A stretch of 64,000 bases of DNA, taken from contig NW_006921533.1 in assembly GCF_000340215.1 (NCBI RefSeq), positions 3,398,273 through 3,462,272 of the forward strand, written 5' to 3'. Source of the DNA: Pseudocercospora fijiensis CIRAD86 (taxonomy: Eukaryota; Ascomycota; Dothideomycetes; Mycosphaerellales; Mycosphaerellaceae). Numbering within the stretch: the first letter of the stretch is position 1; every line of letters begins with the position of its first letter. The position numbers and the translations under genes were made by a program. The notes under the pieces are model-generated. The model ran no database searches. It saw only the letters and a program-made list of their open reading frames with translations, and had not been told where the DNA came from. Of the stretch, positions 41,201 through 51,317 are shown one piece after another.

Positions 41201-43099
41201 GTCCCAGATCTTCCTTCGACTTAGTGGATCTAGTCCCGAGCTTACTTCATCCATCATGCAGAGGCTAGAGCCACCAGTCAACATCATGGCAAGCTGACAT
41301 TTTCGCTTTTGACCTCCAGAAAGGGTCTCCGATCGAGCATTGATTTTCTGTTCGAGATCGCAGCCATGAACCAGATCGGTGAGTTGTGCTTTGGTGTCGG
41401 TCTGTCCTGTAGCTTTGAGACGGTTGAAAATCCTAACGTGCTCATAAACAGTCAGCTCATTCCAAAGCACGTTCTTTTGAGGACAGAGTCCAATTCCACC
41501 CGTGGCATCCATCTCAATACTGCCACTTGTCGGCTTCTGCAATCCCGCCAAGGTGTCGAGAGTCGTACTTTTGCCTGACCCGTTTGCACCAAGAAGGACC
41601 AGGATTTGACCTTTCAGCACCGAGTAGCTCACATTGTCAACGGCTTTGACGGTCTGCGGCGGATTTTTGCCGAAGCGTGACCAGACGTTTCTTGCAAGCC
41701 AGCTAGGAAGGTAGTGCTTCGAAAGCCCCGAGATCTTCACTGTCTCCGGTTGCTCACTGGGATCGTACCGGAGCTGTCTTGACTTGGTAGCTGTGCCGTA
41801 CTTGACCCGCTCGATGAAGGCGCCGATCAGAGGGTAAAGCACGATCTGGATGGCGCAAAAGATGAAGAAGACGTATCCCGGGACGCGCCAAGGAGCAGTC
41901 GGAGGTGCTTCTTGCAGGTTCGCACCGAGATTCTGTTGCTCCCAATACGCCATATAGATAATGAACAGAGTATAATTGATGGATGGAAAGAGCAAACTGA
42001 GAATGATCGCCGCACCGGTGGCCACGGGAGGGATGACTTGAATGATGATTGCAAGCACGATTGATGTAATTGTGACTGTGATGCCGGAAAGCTGTGATTT
42101 CCTGAAGAGGGCCGCAAAAGCAATGCTCCAAGAGGCCAAGGCAAGTCCAGACATGATGAAGTAGCCCACCAAGATGCCCATTTCCGAATGGGGATAATTC
42201 AGCACAGCGACGATGATGCCCATGATGACCCAGCTTGGGAAATAAAGGATATCAAACGAGATGTGAAGTGACAGCAGACGAGCGGCTTGCGGCATCCACC
42301 TCTGCTTGTTGGGCATCATACTTTCGACAAGCTGAGCCATGCCCAATTCTCGTTCCTGAGCCATCTGTCCTGTCAACTGGTAACAGATTCCCACAATGCC
42401 AATAAAGTAAGCCACGGCCAGGATATCGATTAGAGAGCCCATGTACAGGCGTGTAATATTCCGCTGTCGCTCTTCTGGTGTTTTGGTGGTGAAAGGATAT
42501 TGAAGGATGGCGTCCGGAAGAGTGGTGGCGTTCTGGGATGCTATAGCGGCATCGATGGCGCGCTGCAGCGGAAGCGTGTAAATCTCAGCATCATTGTTCT
42601 GAGTGTTGACATATATGTTTTGCCCCAACGCGCCGTCTGCTCTGATGGTATAGTTCCAAGAAGCGCCTGTGTCGGGCGAAGAGTCAAATACGACTGCGCC
42701 AAAGCATGGAGAGACGCCTCTGATTGAGCTTGGGCACAGTGTGAGCAACTCTTGCTCGCTGTCCACCACTTGAAACGTCTTTCCTTGCGCGGTGATGGGC
42801 CCACGAAGAGCTTCTGTCACTGTGGCAATGTCGCTTGCCGTCGATGCATTGTGGGCCACCACGACCAAGTCGCGACCGCCGGCTGAGGCGCGCACGGCTT
42901 CACTGAGCGATCGAAGTGCCGTCGGAGTTCCAATGCCAAATTCCGATGGAGGCACGAAGAAATTCTTCGCATATGAAATGATGAACATGAAAATGACGGG
43001 CGCCAAAAATGCTCGGATCAAGGTACTCAGCCAATGTCGCATGAAGACAATGATCAACGTCTTCTCGCACAGCGTGCACAGCTGGCGGACGAACAGCAT
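38276..43099 (-). CDS. ABC transporter, subfamily A (ABCA), full length
   Basis: Single-exon gene of 1607 aa from the ATG at 43099. Layout is TMD1-NBD1-TMD2-NBD2. An N-terminal helix is followed by a large luminal/extracellular domain, then six-helix bundles. NBD1 has GANGSGKST (about residue 505), LSGGQKRKCQLAMML and a Walker B reading LCMMDEVSSGLD. NBD2 has GPNGAGKST (about residue 1265), LSGGNKRKLSLGIAL and LLLDEPSSGMD. The order and the LSGG(Q/N)KRK signatures are those of ABCA proteins, mostly lipid transporters in animals; fungal members are uncommon and poorly studied. NBD1 Walker B has DEV where NBD2 has the canonical DEP. Substrate and membrane unknown. Confidence 0.92.
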   Translation of the reverse strand: MLFVRQLCTLCEKTLIIVFMRHWLSTLIRAFLAPVIFMFIISYAKNFFVPPSEFGIGTPTALRSLSEAVRASAGGRDLVVVAHNASTASDIATVTEALRGPITAQGKTFQVVDSEQELLTLCPSSIRGVSPCFGAVVFDSSPDTGASWNYTIRADGALGQNIYVNTQNNDAEIYTLPLQRAIDAAIASQNATTLPDAILQYPFTTKTPEERQRNITRLYMGSLIDILAVAYFIGIVGICYQLTGQMAQERELGMAQLVESMMPNKQRWMPQAARLLSLHISFDILYFPSWVIMGIIVAVLNYPHSEMGILVGYFIMSGLALASWSIAFAALFRKSQLSGITVTITSIVLAIIIQVIPPVATGAAIILSLLFPSINYTLFIIYMAYWEQQNLGANLQEAPPTAPWRVPGYVFFIFCAIQIVLYPLIGAFIERVKYGTATKSRQLRYDPSEQPETVKISGLSKHYLPSWLARNVWSRFGKNPPQTVKAVDNVSYSVLKGQILVLLGANGSGKSTTLDTLAGLQKPTSGSIEMDATGGIGLCPQKNVLWNELTVYEHVRIFNRLKATGQTDTKAQLTDLVHGCDLEQKINARSETLSGGQKRKCQLAMMLTGGSSLCMMDEVSSGLDPLSRRKIWDIILAERGRRSMLLTTHFLDEADLLSDDIVVMSKGNVVAHGSAVELKHHLGGGYRVRIYHEDEKELSEKLQATRKTVYHDQTVYHLQDSSEAARFVAELERHGVSDYQVNGPTIEDVFLKLAEEVKDELEKGKEYDASPALSDGEAAAPEDSDKHLQLLPGRQLSFFAQTWVLFRKRTTILVRNKWPYLVALLLPIIAAGLVTLFLQNFDPLSCEPTDLVSTSTTFSLSSVLAFGADIPLGPPNQNLLPEFRTLFPFLAANTSSLQLVDSLDAFTNYISANYSSVTPGGIFDGNTPTFAWRGDYGMQYAIAAQNLIHNSLLDIPIFTSYQPFDEPWAPDAGQSLQFILYFGLAMSAFPGFFALYTNIERLRNVRALHYSNGIRAGPLWLAYTCFDFLIVLLVSAISIIIFVGTSSVLYAPGYLLVVFALYGLSATLTAYVVSLYTTSQLATFAFAAGGQCSFFLLYFIAYMCIITYAPVYAIDRYVNYANFTIALFFPSGNLLRALLLSLNEFSLLCRGNDIASYPGDILVYGGPILYLILQSIALFIWLVWYDSGWRPGFLARTKHKTPDAEEIDEMDPEVYAEAARVDGAKDELLVKHVTKAFRSFVAVQNVSFGVPHGETFALLGPNGAGKSTTIGLIRGDIRPSDRTSDILIENTSIIDHRAAARANLGVCPQFDAMDQMTAIEHLRFYARARGVHDVEHNVEQVIHAVGLAPFKNRMAAKLSGGNKRKLSLGIALMGNPSVLLLDEPSSGMDAASKRVMWRTLAAVSTARSLVITTHSMEEADALADRAGIMAKRMLALGTSDQLRKTHGDAYHVHVVHKNAPHSTEAEMGEMKSFIRSTFPHAQVEDRVFHGQMRFSVPNDRTAQRADSSPLAEKSMDDKTGAWTSIHVEPASGISNGISSLFHILETNKEKLGFEYYSVSQATLDQVFLSIVTKHNVVEENYARTHGQRKLTAWQKTKQGIATVYHNA

Positions 43100-43371
43100 C
43101 TTGGCCGAGCGAGCGTTCCTGGTGCACTTTTCCAGAGGTGTCCGGGAGAGACCAGAGCCTCACGGGGCGGGGCGGGGCTCTATAGAGGTCGTAGACCACG
43201 CCAAGCCAACGCCGGGCCCGGGACAAAGATGCACGCCAATCCATGACGCTGTTGGCGCCGAGCCATTGCCACGGCCACGGCATTACGGCACTGTCTTCTA
43301 GCTCGCCGTTCGGCTGCATCAAACGGACGTCACCATCGGATCGGATCGGTGCCGAGATACCACGATTTATG

Positions 43372-43614
43372 TCACAAAGCAACAATGAGCAGGAAGCCGA
43401 CAATCAGCAATGCAAGCACATACGACGTTTCCCACCCGTCTGGCGCTGTGCCTCCGAGACTGATTGCAGCGGAGAACATGCCTATGCCAGCTACTGTCAA
43501 GCCTGTGCCAAGGAAGTCAAATTTCTTGAGCGTGTTCCAGTTGAATGCTTCCTTGGCAGTGAAATCTTTGGCATTGGCACCACATACATTCGGCTTCCGT
43601 ATCGGGCCCTGCAT
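43372..43614 (-). pseudogene. MFS drug-transporter remnant
   Basis: About 80 codons encode one transmembrane section of a 14-helix drug:proton antiporter: FNWNTLKKFDFLGTGLTVAG, IGMFSAAISLGGTAPDGWET and SYVLALLIVGFLLIVAL. No other transporter parts are found on either side; the frame stops at both ends. It sits between the 5' end of the ABCA transporter and the CYC2-like gene, so it is a leftover of a lost or inserted gene. Confidence 0.6.
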
Positions 43615-43724
43615 TCTCGTTCGGGTCGAGCCTGGTATGTGGAAGTGCTAGACCGGGTATCAGGTTAGGGTTTAAGAAATCCTTGATGCTCAAAGCTGCT
43701 TGAAACAAAGTAAAGCATCTCCGC

Positions 43725-45065
43725 TCATAGCTTCACGACTTCCCAGCCCTCGAGATCAAGGGTGGAAAGAATACCTCGAAGTGGACCCTGGACTTCTCGT
43801 CCATCTGACCATTGCTTAGATCCAGCCCAGTGGCCTACAAAACCCTCGGGGCCAGAGACGATCAAAATCTTGCGACCAGATTGGTCCCCTTTTGAAAGCG
43901 AGCTCAGCATGCGCTTCACATCTTCCGGGTTCGCGAAACTGCCCTCGTCGTCAATGAAATAGTCCACTGACAAGCGTGACCTCTGTTCGTCTTCTGAAAC
44001 TGAATTGGTCTTCAACCTCTCCAGCATAGACACCAGAGCTCCCTTCTCGACGCCCTGCAGATCGGCAGCGTCAGAGGAGTTTTGGACAGGCGTTGAGCGT
44101 GGCCAAAAGCTCCAGCGCTGACTAGCTGGCTTGGTGTCGTTGTAGCCGCCTATGCAATCTTCTCTTCTCCGGCTCGACCATAGAATGTGGATGTCTGCTT
44201 GACCAGCGAGAATATCTGCTGCTTGCATTGCAGGAGCAATGCCTGTGCCTCCAACCAGGAATGCCACGCTCTGTATGTCCTCAGGCAGAACATACTCTGG
44301 ATATAAGCCGCGCACGTCTATCTCAGCGTTGTTTGGTAGCCTGTGCAAGTAATTGGAGACCTCGCCTTTGCGCTCTTTGCGAATCAAGAACCGCAGCTCG
44401 TCCATGTGCTGTCCACGCTCCTGCGGCAGACACGTGTATGATCGCGCAATTTGCAACTGAGGCTGCTTGAATTCGACGCTTGTAATAGCTCGCTCAAGAT
44501 TTGGGTCGTCAAGATCAATTGTGGCTTTTGAGGAAGGCCTTAATCTGAAAATGGCAGCCGTAGAAGAGACATCCTCCTTGGCAGCTAATGTGTACTTGAT
44601 GAAATCGGAGGGTTCAGAGGACGCATTACTCCTGCCAAATGGTCTGTAATCGCTCAGATACCAGCCCAGAGGGAAGCCAACGGCGAAGATGGCCAGTGCC
44701 GGCAGACCAGATCCTCCTTTCTTCTGTTGGCCGGTTTGCTTCTGCTCTTGCTTTTCTTGTTCCTCTGACAGAGTCAATTTCTCCTTCTTCACTGCTTCTT
44801 GTTGACCTTGCTGTGCCTGTCCTCCACCGAGCTCCGCGGCTTTCGATTCGGATGCGCTTTGGCTGTCATACTTGCTGTCGGTCGTCTTTCCCTCTCTAAC
44901 GCGGGAAGATTCTGAGAACCAGAGCACTCCCTTACTCTTCCGCTGAAAAGTTGGTCTCCTGATCCACCTCAATGTCGGACTCTGTGGGATTCCGCCTCCT
45001 CCTTTGACGCGCAAGAACATACCCAAATTCGATGAGCTCTCGCGGCCACTGCAGAGAATGAACAT
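43725..45065 (-). CDS. CYC2-like mitochondrial FAD/NAD(P)H oxidoreductase
   Basis: 446 aa from the ATG at 45065; an in-frame ATG at 45020 (MFLRVKGGGGIPQS) gives a cleaner basic mitochondrial presequence and may be the real start. A Gln/Lys/Glu-rich linker precedes a single hydrophobic segment (LPALAIFAVGFPLGWYLSDY), then a ferredoxin-reductase-type module: ARSYTCLP (flavin-binding RxYT), GEVSNYLHRLP, VAFLVGGTGIAPAMQAADIL (NAD(P)-binding GGTGIAP) and KILIVSGPEGFVGHW. This order matches yeast Cyc2, an inner-membrane flavoprotein acting with haem lyase in cytochrome c maturation. Assignment to CYC2 rather than another cytochrome b5 reductase relative is by layout. Confidence 0.75.
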   Translation of the reverse strand: MFILCSGRESSSNLGMFLRVKGGGGIPQSPTLRWIRRPTFQRKSKGVLWFSESSRVREGKTTDSKYDSQSASESKAAELGGGQAQQGQQEAVKKEKLTLSEEQEKQEQKQTGQQKKGGSGLPALAIFAVGFPLGWYLSDYRPFGRSNASSEPSDFIKYTLAAKEDVSSTAAIFRLRPSSKATIDLDDPNLERAITSVEFKQPQLQIARSYTCLPQERGQHMDELRFLIRKERKGEVSNYLHRLPNNAEIDVRGLYPEYVLPEDIQSVAFLVGGTGIAPAMQAADILAGQADIHILWSSRRREDCIGGYNDTKPASQRWSFWPRSTPVQNSSDAADLQGVEKGALVSMLERLKTNSVSEDEQRSRLSVDYFIDDEGSFANPEDVKRMLSSLSKGDQSGRKILIVSGPEGFVGHWAGSKQWSDGREVQGPLRGILSTLDLEGWEVVKL

Positions 45066-45524
45066 TCACCACGACATACATACTTCCGGGGTTGGGTCCG
45101 ATCACCTATTTTTATCCTTGCGCCGAGGCTTACTCTCCCGCGGGGCCTCCGCCTTTGACCTCTCACGCCTCTCCAACTGCATCTGCCGGTTCTTGAGCCG
45201 CACATGCATCGCATTCATGGTGTAACAGGTCAACGGCCACACGGCGAGACTTTGCGGGACTGCGTAGAGCTGCGCCTCGTCTTGGCTGCATAGAAGATGC
45301 TGTTGAACGGCAGATAGGCCAAAGAGAGCCTCAGACTGACAGAATCTGGGAGAGTAAGCATGGCATGGTGTCTACCTTGATGTCGCTACATGTTCTGACT
45401 ACATTCACTGCACTGACTATCTCCCACGGATACTGCTTCGATCGGACTACTCACGAAAGCATCCCATAACCCTGCTCGAACTCCGAGAGACACAGATAAA
45501 ACATACGCCACGTCTTCTGTCACG
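45066..45524. other. Divergent intergenic region
   Basis: Promoter space between the minus-strand CYC2-like gene and the plus-strand ORF at 45525. Nothing specific recognised. Confidence 0.4.
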
Positions 45525-45908
45525 ATGCAAAACGCCGCAGATCTCCGAACTTCCACGGACACATCGCGAACTCTCCTAGCAGACTCAGCCAGCATCGCGC
45601 CATCAGAAACGTCGACGCTCCGACCAGCTTCCCAGACATATCGCGGATTTGCCTCCGAAGCAGAATACCTAGCAGCATTACACGAATGGGCAGAATCTAA
45701 ACGCTGTATTCAGCCGGACAACGGTCTTGTAGGCTTCTATGGAGATACTACAATGGAGTCACTCGCGAGCAAACCACGAATGGAATTCGGTATCAGTCGG
45801 AGGATCAAGCAGAGGAAAGCATCAAAAGACGCATCAGCTGAGAGCAAGCAACGCGGATCGAGAAGTAATTGGGGGAGCCTTTGGTCGAAGAAAGCATCGG
45901 CGAAATAG
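45525..45908 (+). CDS. Uncharacterised small basic protein
   Basis: 127 aa, single exon, starting MQNAADLRTSTDTSRTLL. The first 40 residues are Ser/Thr-rich and probably disordered. The centre has an aromatic, ordered-looking block (TYRGFASEAEYLAALHEWAE) and GLVGFYGDTTMESLASKP; the C-terminus is basic (RRIKQRKASKDASAESKQR). No known domain. Composition and reading-frame integrity suggest a true gene, conserved at most in close relatives. Confidence 0.55.
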   Translation: MQNAADLRTSTDTSRTLLADSASIAPSETSTLRPASQTYRGFASEAEYLAALHEWAESKRCIQPDNGLVGFYGDTTMESLASKPRMEFGISRRIKQRKASKDASAESKQRGSRSNWGSLWSKKASAK

Positions 45909-46553
45909 CAGTTTTTGAAACCTGTTACGATGACCACTTCACATCACTTCGCCCGAGGTATTCCAAAGTAATATGGCTCTCATTGACGCAGGCTTGTGCT
46001 ACTAACTGCATGACTTCCCTGCAACAGGTCGAAGCGTTTCGAGTACGGAGTGATGGACTCGAAATCCTCGCTTTGGACGATTCACATTCTTTGATGACTC
46101 CCGGTCCACCCAGCAATGACTCGGTAAGCTCTACGGTCTTGATGCATATTCAGTCGAGGGCGCAAGCGTCTGAAGTGCAATATCAAAGCTTTGTGCTCTC
46201 GCCCGCTGTAAAGCAATGCACAGTTATACGAGTACTTGCCCTCGTACGCACTCAAGTATGCTTGATCTCAGAATTGTGTAGGCAGAAATGAGAGCAAAAG
46301 TGAGTCGTTTTGACACGGCGTCTGCACTCTCTTTTATACCATTATCACTCTCCGCAAAAGCTATGCCTCGTACACAATCGAGTATGATACATTGTAAGCC
46401 GTAAGGCCGCTTCTCTACCGCAACGCCAACGCTAATGCTCAAATCCTTTTCTCTCGTAGCCATACCAAGCGTGATGCCATACAGTATTGCTGCGGTCGTG
46501 GTCATGCCATCGTAACTTATGCTCCGCCAGCTCCATTCTGCATCGCGTGTGCG
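45909..46553. other. Tail-to-tail intergenic stretch
   Basis: Lies between the plus-strand ORF ending at 45908 and the 3' end of TAD3. A 93-codon minus-strand ORF (46224-46505) has no domain or conserved look, so it is not called. The motif GTACACAATCGAGTATG-like sequence and its partial inverted relatives near 46250 and 46380 are short. Confidence 0.4.
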
Positions 46554-48084
46554 CTACACATGCATGCTTGCAAAGCTGCTCAAAGTAACATTAGCACTCA
46601 TAACATCTTCCAAAGTATTTTTCGCTTCAGGGTTGTACTTCTCATCCTTGAGATCTTTGCTGCCGCCCTCTCTGGTGACAGTGCCTGCTTCAGTCGTTGG
46701 GATGTATTCCCAGCACATGAATTGCCAATTCAGCTCCTTTCGCCAACACATCCCATACCCAAGACCGACAGGACCGGAATCGTTTCTAGTCATTTCGGCC
46801 GTCAAGCCTCCCGTCTTTGGCATCCGCTCTTTGAAGATGACACGTCCGACACGGCTGTGCACAAGAGCCATCGAGCACATTATGCAGGGCTCGTGCGTGA
46901 GGAATATCTCCAGCCGGAGGCAGAGGTAGCCATCGGGTTTCAGGTTGTCCTCCCTGAAGTACTGTTCTTCGAGCTGACTGATTGGCAGGTCGTTGAAGAA
47001 GGCGTCACGGGCTTCTTCGTCCACGGCGAGACCTCCCTTGTGGAAGTTGCTCTCAGCTTTGGCGGCAGATCTGGCGATGGATAGGGTAGCACAGCGTAAA
47101 CGCTTGCGTCCGACCATGCCGACGGCGCGCATCACCGCGTGGCCCATCATGTTGCCTCTGCAGCAGGTGTCATTGTCAGTCTCGCCAAACTGGTGTGCCT
47201 GAGGTTTGTAGCGTGCGTCACCGGCAACGGCAATGATATTGGTGCTACCCTCGACACGTTCCACGATGACACAGCCTGTGCCTGAACCGAGCCCACGACG
47301 CCGATTGTCATCTCCGACTTTGGCGGCAAGTGCAAGTGCTTCCTCAACTCCGATGTTGTCCTCTTCTGGCTGTTGTAGCTCAGCCTCTGCCTTCTCGATG
47401 CTGGCAGGATGCGCTCCGAATGGATTGGTCTTCCTGTAAAACGTTGGCCAGTAATGGGCCGACCACTCATTTGCTTGTGGCACGCTGGTAGGTGCGAGAA
47501 GAGGGACGGTGATTTCCTTTATCTCCAGCGGATATGCCCAAGAGTCAGGCGACGAGGCAAAGGGGGTGTGCTCCTTCAAGATGCCGTGGAGGTCCTGGAG
47601 ACTCATAATCCTCGTCGGACAGATCAACAGATGAAGGGTTGGTGGACGTCCATTATGTCGCGATTTGGAGGGATTCGAGTACTCCCAGATCGCGGTGGTG
47701 GGTGTCTGCATAACGGCTTGTGGCGTGTTCTCCCATGCGCGTGGCACTGCATACATTTCCTTGACGAGGTCCCGCTTTCCGAGGACATGTTCTGGCAGGA
47801 ACTTTGGTTTTGCAAAGCGACGCAGGTGCTGGAGGTCGATCGAATCTTGCGCAGGAACATTGTCTTTGATCACCCTGTGGAAGTCAGCGATGTCAAGGGT
47901 GAAAAGCGAAGGCAATGCATTATTACTTCAGGATTCCTTCGGCATGCTTACTAGGCAGCTCAACGGTCCAGACTTGGATTGTCTCGTTGCCGAGGCGACA
48001 TTCTTCTTTGGTCTTGAGATGTACCATGTGCCGAGGAGGCTCTGGCAGTATGGCGGCCTTGGAGTCTCGGCGTGTCGCTGCCAT
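46554..48084 (-). CDS. TAD3: tRNA-specific adenosine deaminase subunit Tad3
   Basis: Minus strand. The main exon 47863-46554 and a probable first exon 48084-47952 (MAATRRDSKAAILPEPPRHM..WTVELP) give about 480 aa. The proposed intron 47951-47864 starts GTAAGC; the acceptor is uncertain because the best-looking one (CCACAG at 47874) is out of phase, whereas ATCAAAG at 47864 is in phase. LQHLRRFAKPKFLPEHVLGK follows. The deaminase core is GHAVMRAVG, where valine replaces the proton-shuttling glutamate as in all Tad3/ADAT3 subunits, and EPCIMCSMALVHSRVGRVIF with zinc cysteines. Tad3 pairs with Tad2 to make inosine at tRNA position 34. Confidence 0.85.
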
Positions 48085-48406
48085 GATGGAGCCAGCAATG
48101 GCGTTGCGGAAAATGTAGACGAAGTGTGTTATGGCATGGCCAAGTAGAATGGCGAGACTCGAGAAAGCGGTCCATGGCTGCGACGCTCTGTGAAGGAAAC
48201 TGCGCACAGACCCTAGCAACGGGTAGAAAATGGAAGGCATGAGCAGAGTAACTGCTGCTTTCAACTTTGCCCCTGCCTTTCACTTTCTGTGGTATAAAAA
48301 TCGGACCTGGCTCCGTTCCTCTCCAACTGGCTACCAAGTGCAGCAAGGATTCGAAGCTTGTTGCGTCTCCAACGTCGCGTCGCGTCGCGTGCAACTTCGC
48401 TTCCCA

Positions 48407-49854
48407 ATGCGACCGAGAATGATGGGTCATGCGATGCTCCCAGATGCGCTACAGCTATCACTCATAGAGCAGTGGCAGTGCAGAGATGTTCAAATCAAGC
48501 AGTTGGCAGCTCTCCTCTCGGTATGCCGATTTGAACCCTTGCCGCCTGCACTGTGCTGATCGCAAGCAAGCAGCACTCACGACCCTCTCCTTCGTCACTA
48601 GTGATCTATGGCCCGAGAGCAACAGGCAAGAGCAGCGTCACTAGGTCATACTTGGAGCAGAGCAAACTTCCACACGCCATCATACCATGTCGCGAGTGCG
48701 TGACCGGCAGACACCTACTTGAGCGCACCGTCGCGGCTGTAGACGAGGCATTGCGATTGCACGGATCCAATGGAGATGCGCCGGCATACAATGCACGATG
48801 CGAGAACATCAGCGTCTTGTCAGTGCACCTGCAAAAGCTCACGACCGAGCAGAATAAATTTGTTCTTGTCTTTGATGGCATAGACAAGCAGAGAGATGCG
48901 CCGCCAACACTATTGGCAGCATTAGGCAGGCTGGGAGAAACCCTTCCTCAGTTGACCGTGGTGATGATCGTGCGTCATCCACCACCTCGATTCTTACATC
49001 AGGCTGGTGTGCCTCACCTGCACTTCGCAACTTATTCACGAAATCAGACCGTGCATATCGTAGCTCGGAATCCACTAGATATATTCCTGGACGCTCCGCC
49101 GGCTGAGCTTGATTACGATGACGAGACACACGAGGAAGACAAGGCCTGGTTGTGGCCGCGGTTCTGCGCGGCTGTCTGGGATGCCTTAGGTCACAACGCA
49201 GCTCGAGATCTGGTCGCTTTTCGTGCGACTTGCCATAAACTGTGGAGGCCATTTGTAGCGCCGGTTATTAAGGGTGACTTTGGCACACGAGACTTCACCA
49301 GATTATTAGTGGCACAGCGGAGGTTGTTTCAAGACGAGAGCGTGTTGCTCGACTCGATTATCCAGAATTCGGTGGCAGCGACGACCGTTTCGAGAAGCAA
49401 GACCCATGAGCTTCCATACTACGCCAAATGGCTGCTTGTAGCAGCGTACCTAGCCTCCTTCAATCCTGCAAGGTTCGATGCTTTATACTTCATGAAGTCA
49501 ACAGAACGGAAGCGACGAAAGAAGGGCGGTGGAACAGCACGCTCCGGCGGACGACCAAGCCAAATTCGCAAGGTCCCTCGCCACCTGCTTGCGGCATCTG
49601 CGTTCACTGCTGATCGGCTCCTGGCGATACTTCATGCAATACTGCCAGCCGATATACGAACCACAATAGACATGTACAAACAGATCGCAACTTTGTCGAG
49701 CCTCAGGCTTCTGGTGCGAGCTGGTGGGATTGGAAGCAACGACCCTTTGGAACCTGGTGGAAAATGGCGAGTAGGACCTCTTGTGACATGGGAGCATGCA
49801 CAGAGTCTCGCTCGCAGTCTAGACTTTGACCTTGTGGACTATGTAGCAGAATAA
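48407..49854 (+). CDS. ORC5: Origin recognition complex subunit 5
   Basis: Two exons, 48407-48520 and 48574-49854, 465 aa; the second ATG at 48434 (MLPDALQLSLIEQW) aligns better with relatives. The intron starts GTATGC and ends at AAGCAG; an acceptor 3 nt earlier would also keep phase. The AAA+ module has SSLVIYGPRATGKSS (Walker A), KFVLVFDGID (Walker B) and a sensor-like VVMIVRHPP. The C-terminal part carries the Orc5 signature HELPYYAKWLLVAAYLASFN with ..RFDALYF and a basic insert (RKRRKKGGG). Orc5 is an ATP-binding ORC subunit in the nucleus. It is divergent from TAD3 with about 320 bp between. Confidence 0.92.
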
Positions 49855-49890
49855 GCGACCATTTATCGCGCATTCACTCCACTCATTCCT

Positions 49891-50998
49891 TCAAAGCCTA
49901 ATGGTCTCACGGCTGCGATCTATTCCACCTCTAAATAGTTCCTTTATGACTTTCCCTTCCATTACCGTCTTTGTGACGATTCCCTCCACGTTCTCTGGGC
50001 ATACTCTGCCATACCAGATGCCCTTGCCGGCTAAAGCGTTGTCCTCGAACGATGGTGGGATGTACACAATCACGTTTCCAGCCCATTTGTGACCGCCGAT
50101 ATGACTGATCAAGCCTACCCTCGCAGAGGGAGTACGTGCTTTCTCATCGCCGTCGCGTAGATTCTGGTCGTCGCCAAGAATCCTTATATTCTGTCGTTGC
50201 AGCTTCTCCTCGAATTCGGCCAGGAGTATAGGTCCTAGCTTGCCGCATCTCTCGTCGCGGCCTCCGTGTCCGCAGATCAGAACGAGTATCTCATCCACGG
50301 GCCGAAATCCCGTGAATTGGCTTTGCAGCTCTGGTTGTCGTAGGAGAACATTCTGCTGTTCTCGCGTCAAGCGATCATAAGTGTTGTGAAGCTTTTGTGG
50401 TAGGATGAAGGCTTTGATGAAAGCTTCCACGGAGCTCGGATCAGTGGGTATAGTGGGAAGGTATGTAAAGCTTGGAAGCAAGAATGCTGAAGCCGGTGGT
50501 CCTGTGGTTGCTTTGCCTGAGTCTTTAGCAGGTGCACCATTGGGATGTCTTGATTCAGAACGAAAAGATGCGTTTGTCAACAGTATATTGTGGTATGGCT
50601 ATCCTACTATCAGCCTCCACTCCACGTTGTCTATGCATATCGTAGCCACCCACATCGGCGTACTTGCCGCCTTTTGTCAGAAAGCCTTTCAATCGCCGTA
50701 CCAGCACAGCATCTTCTTCCTCTTCTATCCGTGACTTCCAATCGTTCTTTCCAGTACAGACCAGGAGCTGCTCCGCGTACGACGCAATGCTACCGTTAAT
50801 GTTCGACTCTCGATCGATGTCCAAGCCTGATGGGCTTTCTCTGCACTGGCATGTCGGCGAAGGGCAAGATTCGATGACGGGCACTGGTGGAGGCGTAAAT
50901 GGTATCTCGATTCTTGACGCACAGCGGCTTTGAAGGTAGGGTCGTGTGTGTCGAATCGCTAAAGCAGCTTCTCTGCCGCCATGCCTGAAGATAAACAT
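49891..50998 (-). CDS. AIM32: AIM32-like thioredoxin-like [2Fe-2S] ferredoxin protein
   Basis: Two exons on the minus strand, 50998-50654 and 50598-49891, with a 55-nt intron (GTGGGT..GGATAG), 350 aa. The join gives GKYADPYHNILLTNASF, characteristic of this sucrase/ferredoxin-like family. The N-terminus is basic and plausible as a mitochondrial presequence (MFIFRHGGREAALAIRHTRP). Later come LVLICGHGGRDERCGKLGPI, with cysteines expected to help ligate the cluster, and SHIGGHKWAGNVIVYIP. Yeast Aim32 is mitochondrial with a proposed role in redox quality control of imported proteins. Identification is by motif; the biochemical role of this copy is inferred. Confidence 0.88.
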
Positions 50999-51317
50999 AG
51001 CGATTGAGCGGTCAGAGGGATGATAGAACGTGCTGGCAATGCGGTGGAAAGAACGACGCTGGAGGAAGTCGGAAATTTTGATTGAAAGGTTTATCAATAT
51101 GTTGATTAAAGCTATCGACACTTCAAGTCCGTCCTGTCAGCCTCGGCAGGTGTCTCTCTCCAACAGCTCGCCTAACAACCGCTGCAAGCATGGCCCGAGG
51201 GCTTCTCCATTGTTGTCAGCATCCTCGACTCGTGCCTTGATAGTGACGGAGACCAAGCTACATGTTCATCATCTCTTGACTGCTCAAACCAATCAGGAAT
51301 ACACCAAACTCACAGCC
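50999..51317. promoter_or_regulatory. Bidirectional promoter with CCTCGG and CCGAGG boxes
   Basis: About 320 bp between the divergent AIM32 and enoyl-CoA isomerase genes. CCTCGG at 51141-51146 and its reverse complement CCGAGG at 51195-51200 lie about 175 and 120 bp upstream of the isomerase ATG. The same hexamer is upstream of carnitine acetyltransferase and PEX4 in this window. Confidence 0.5.

Noticed and set aside
46224..46505. 93-codon minus-strand ORF downstream of TAD3
   Set aside because: No family resemblance and located in a 3' intergenic region.
46554..47863. Loss of the catalytic glutamate in the deaminase motif (HAV instead of HAE) as evidence of a broken enzyme
   Set aside because: Valine at this position is the normal state of Tad3/ADAT3, the non-catalytic partner of Tad2.
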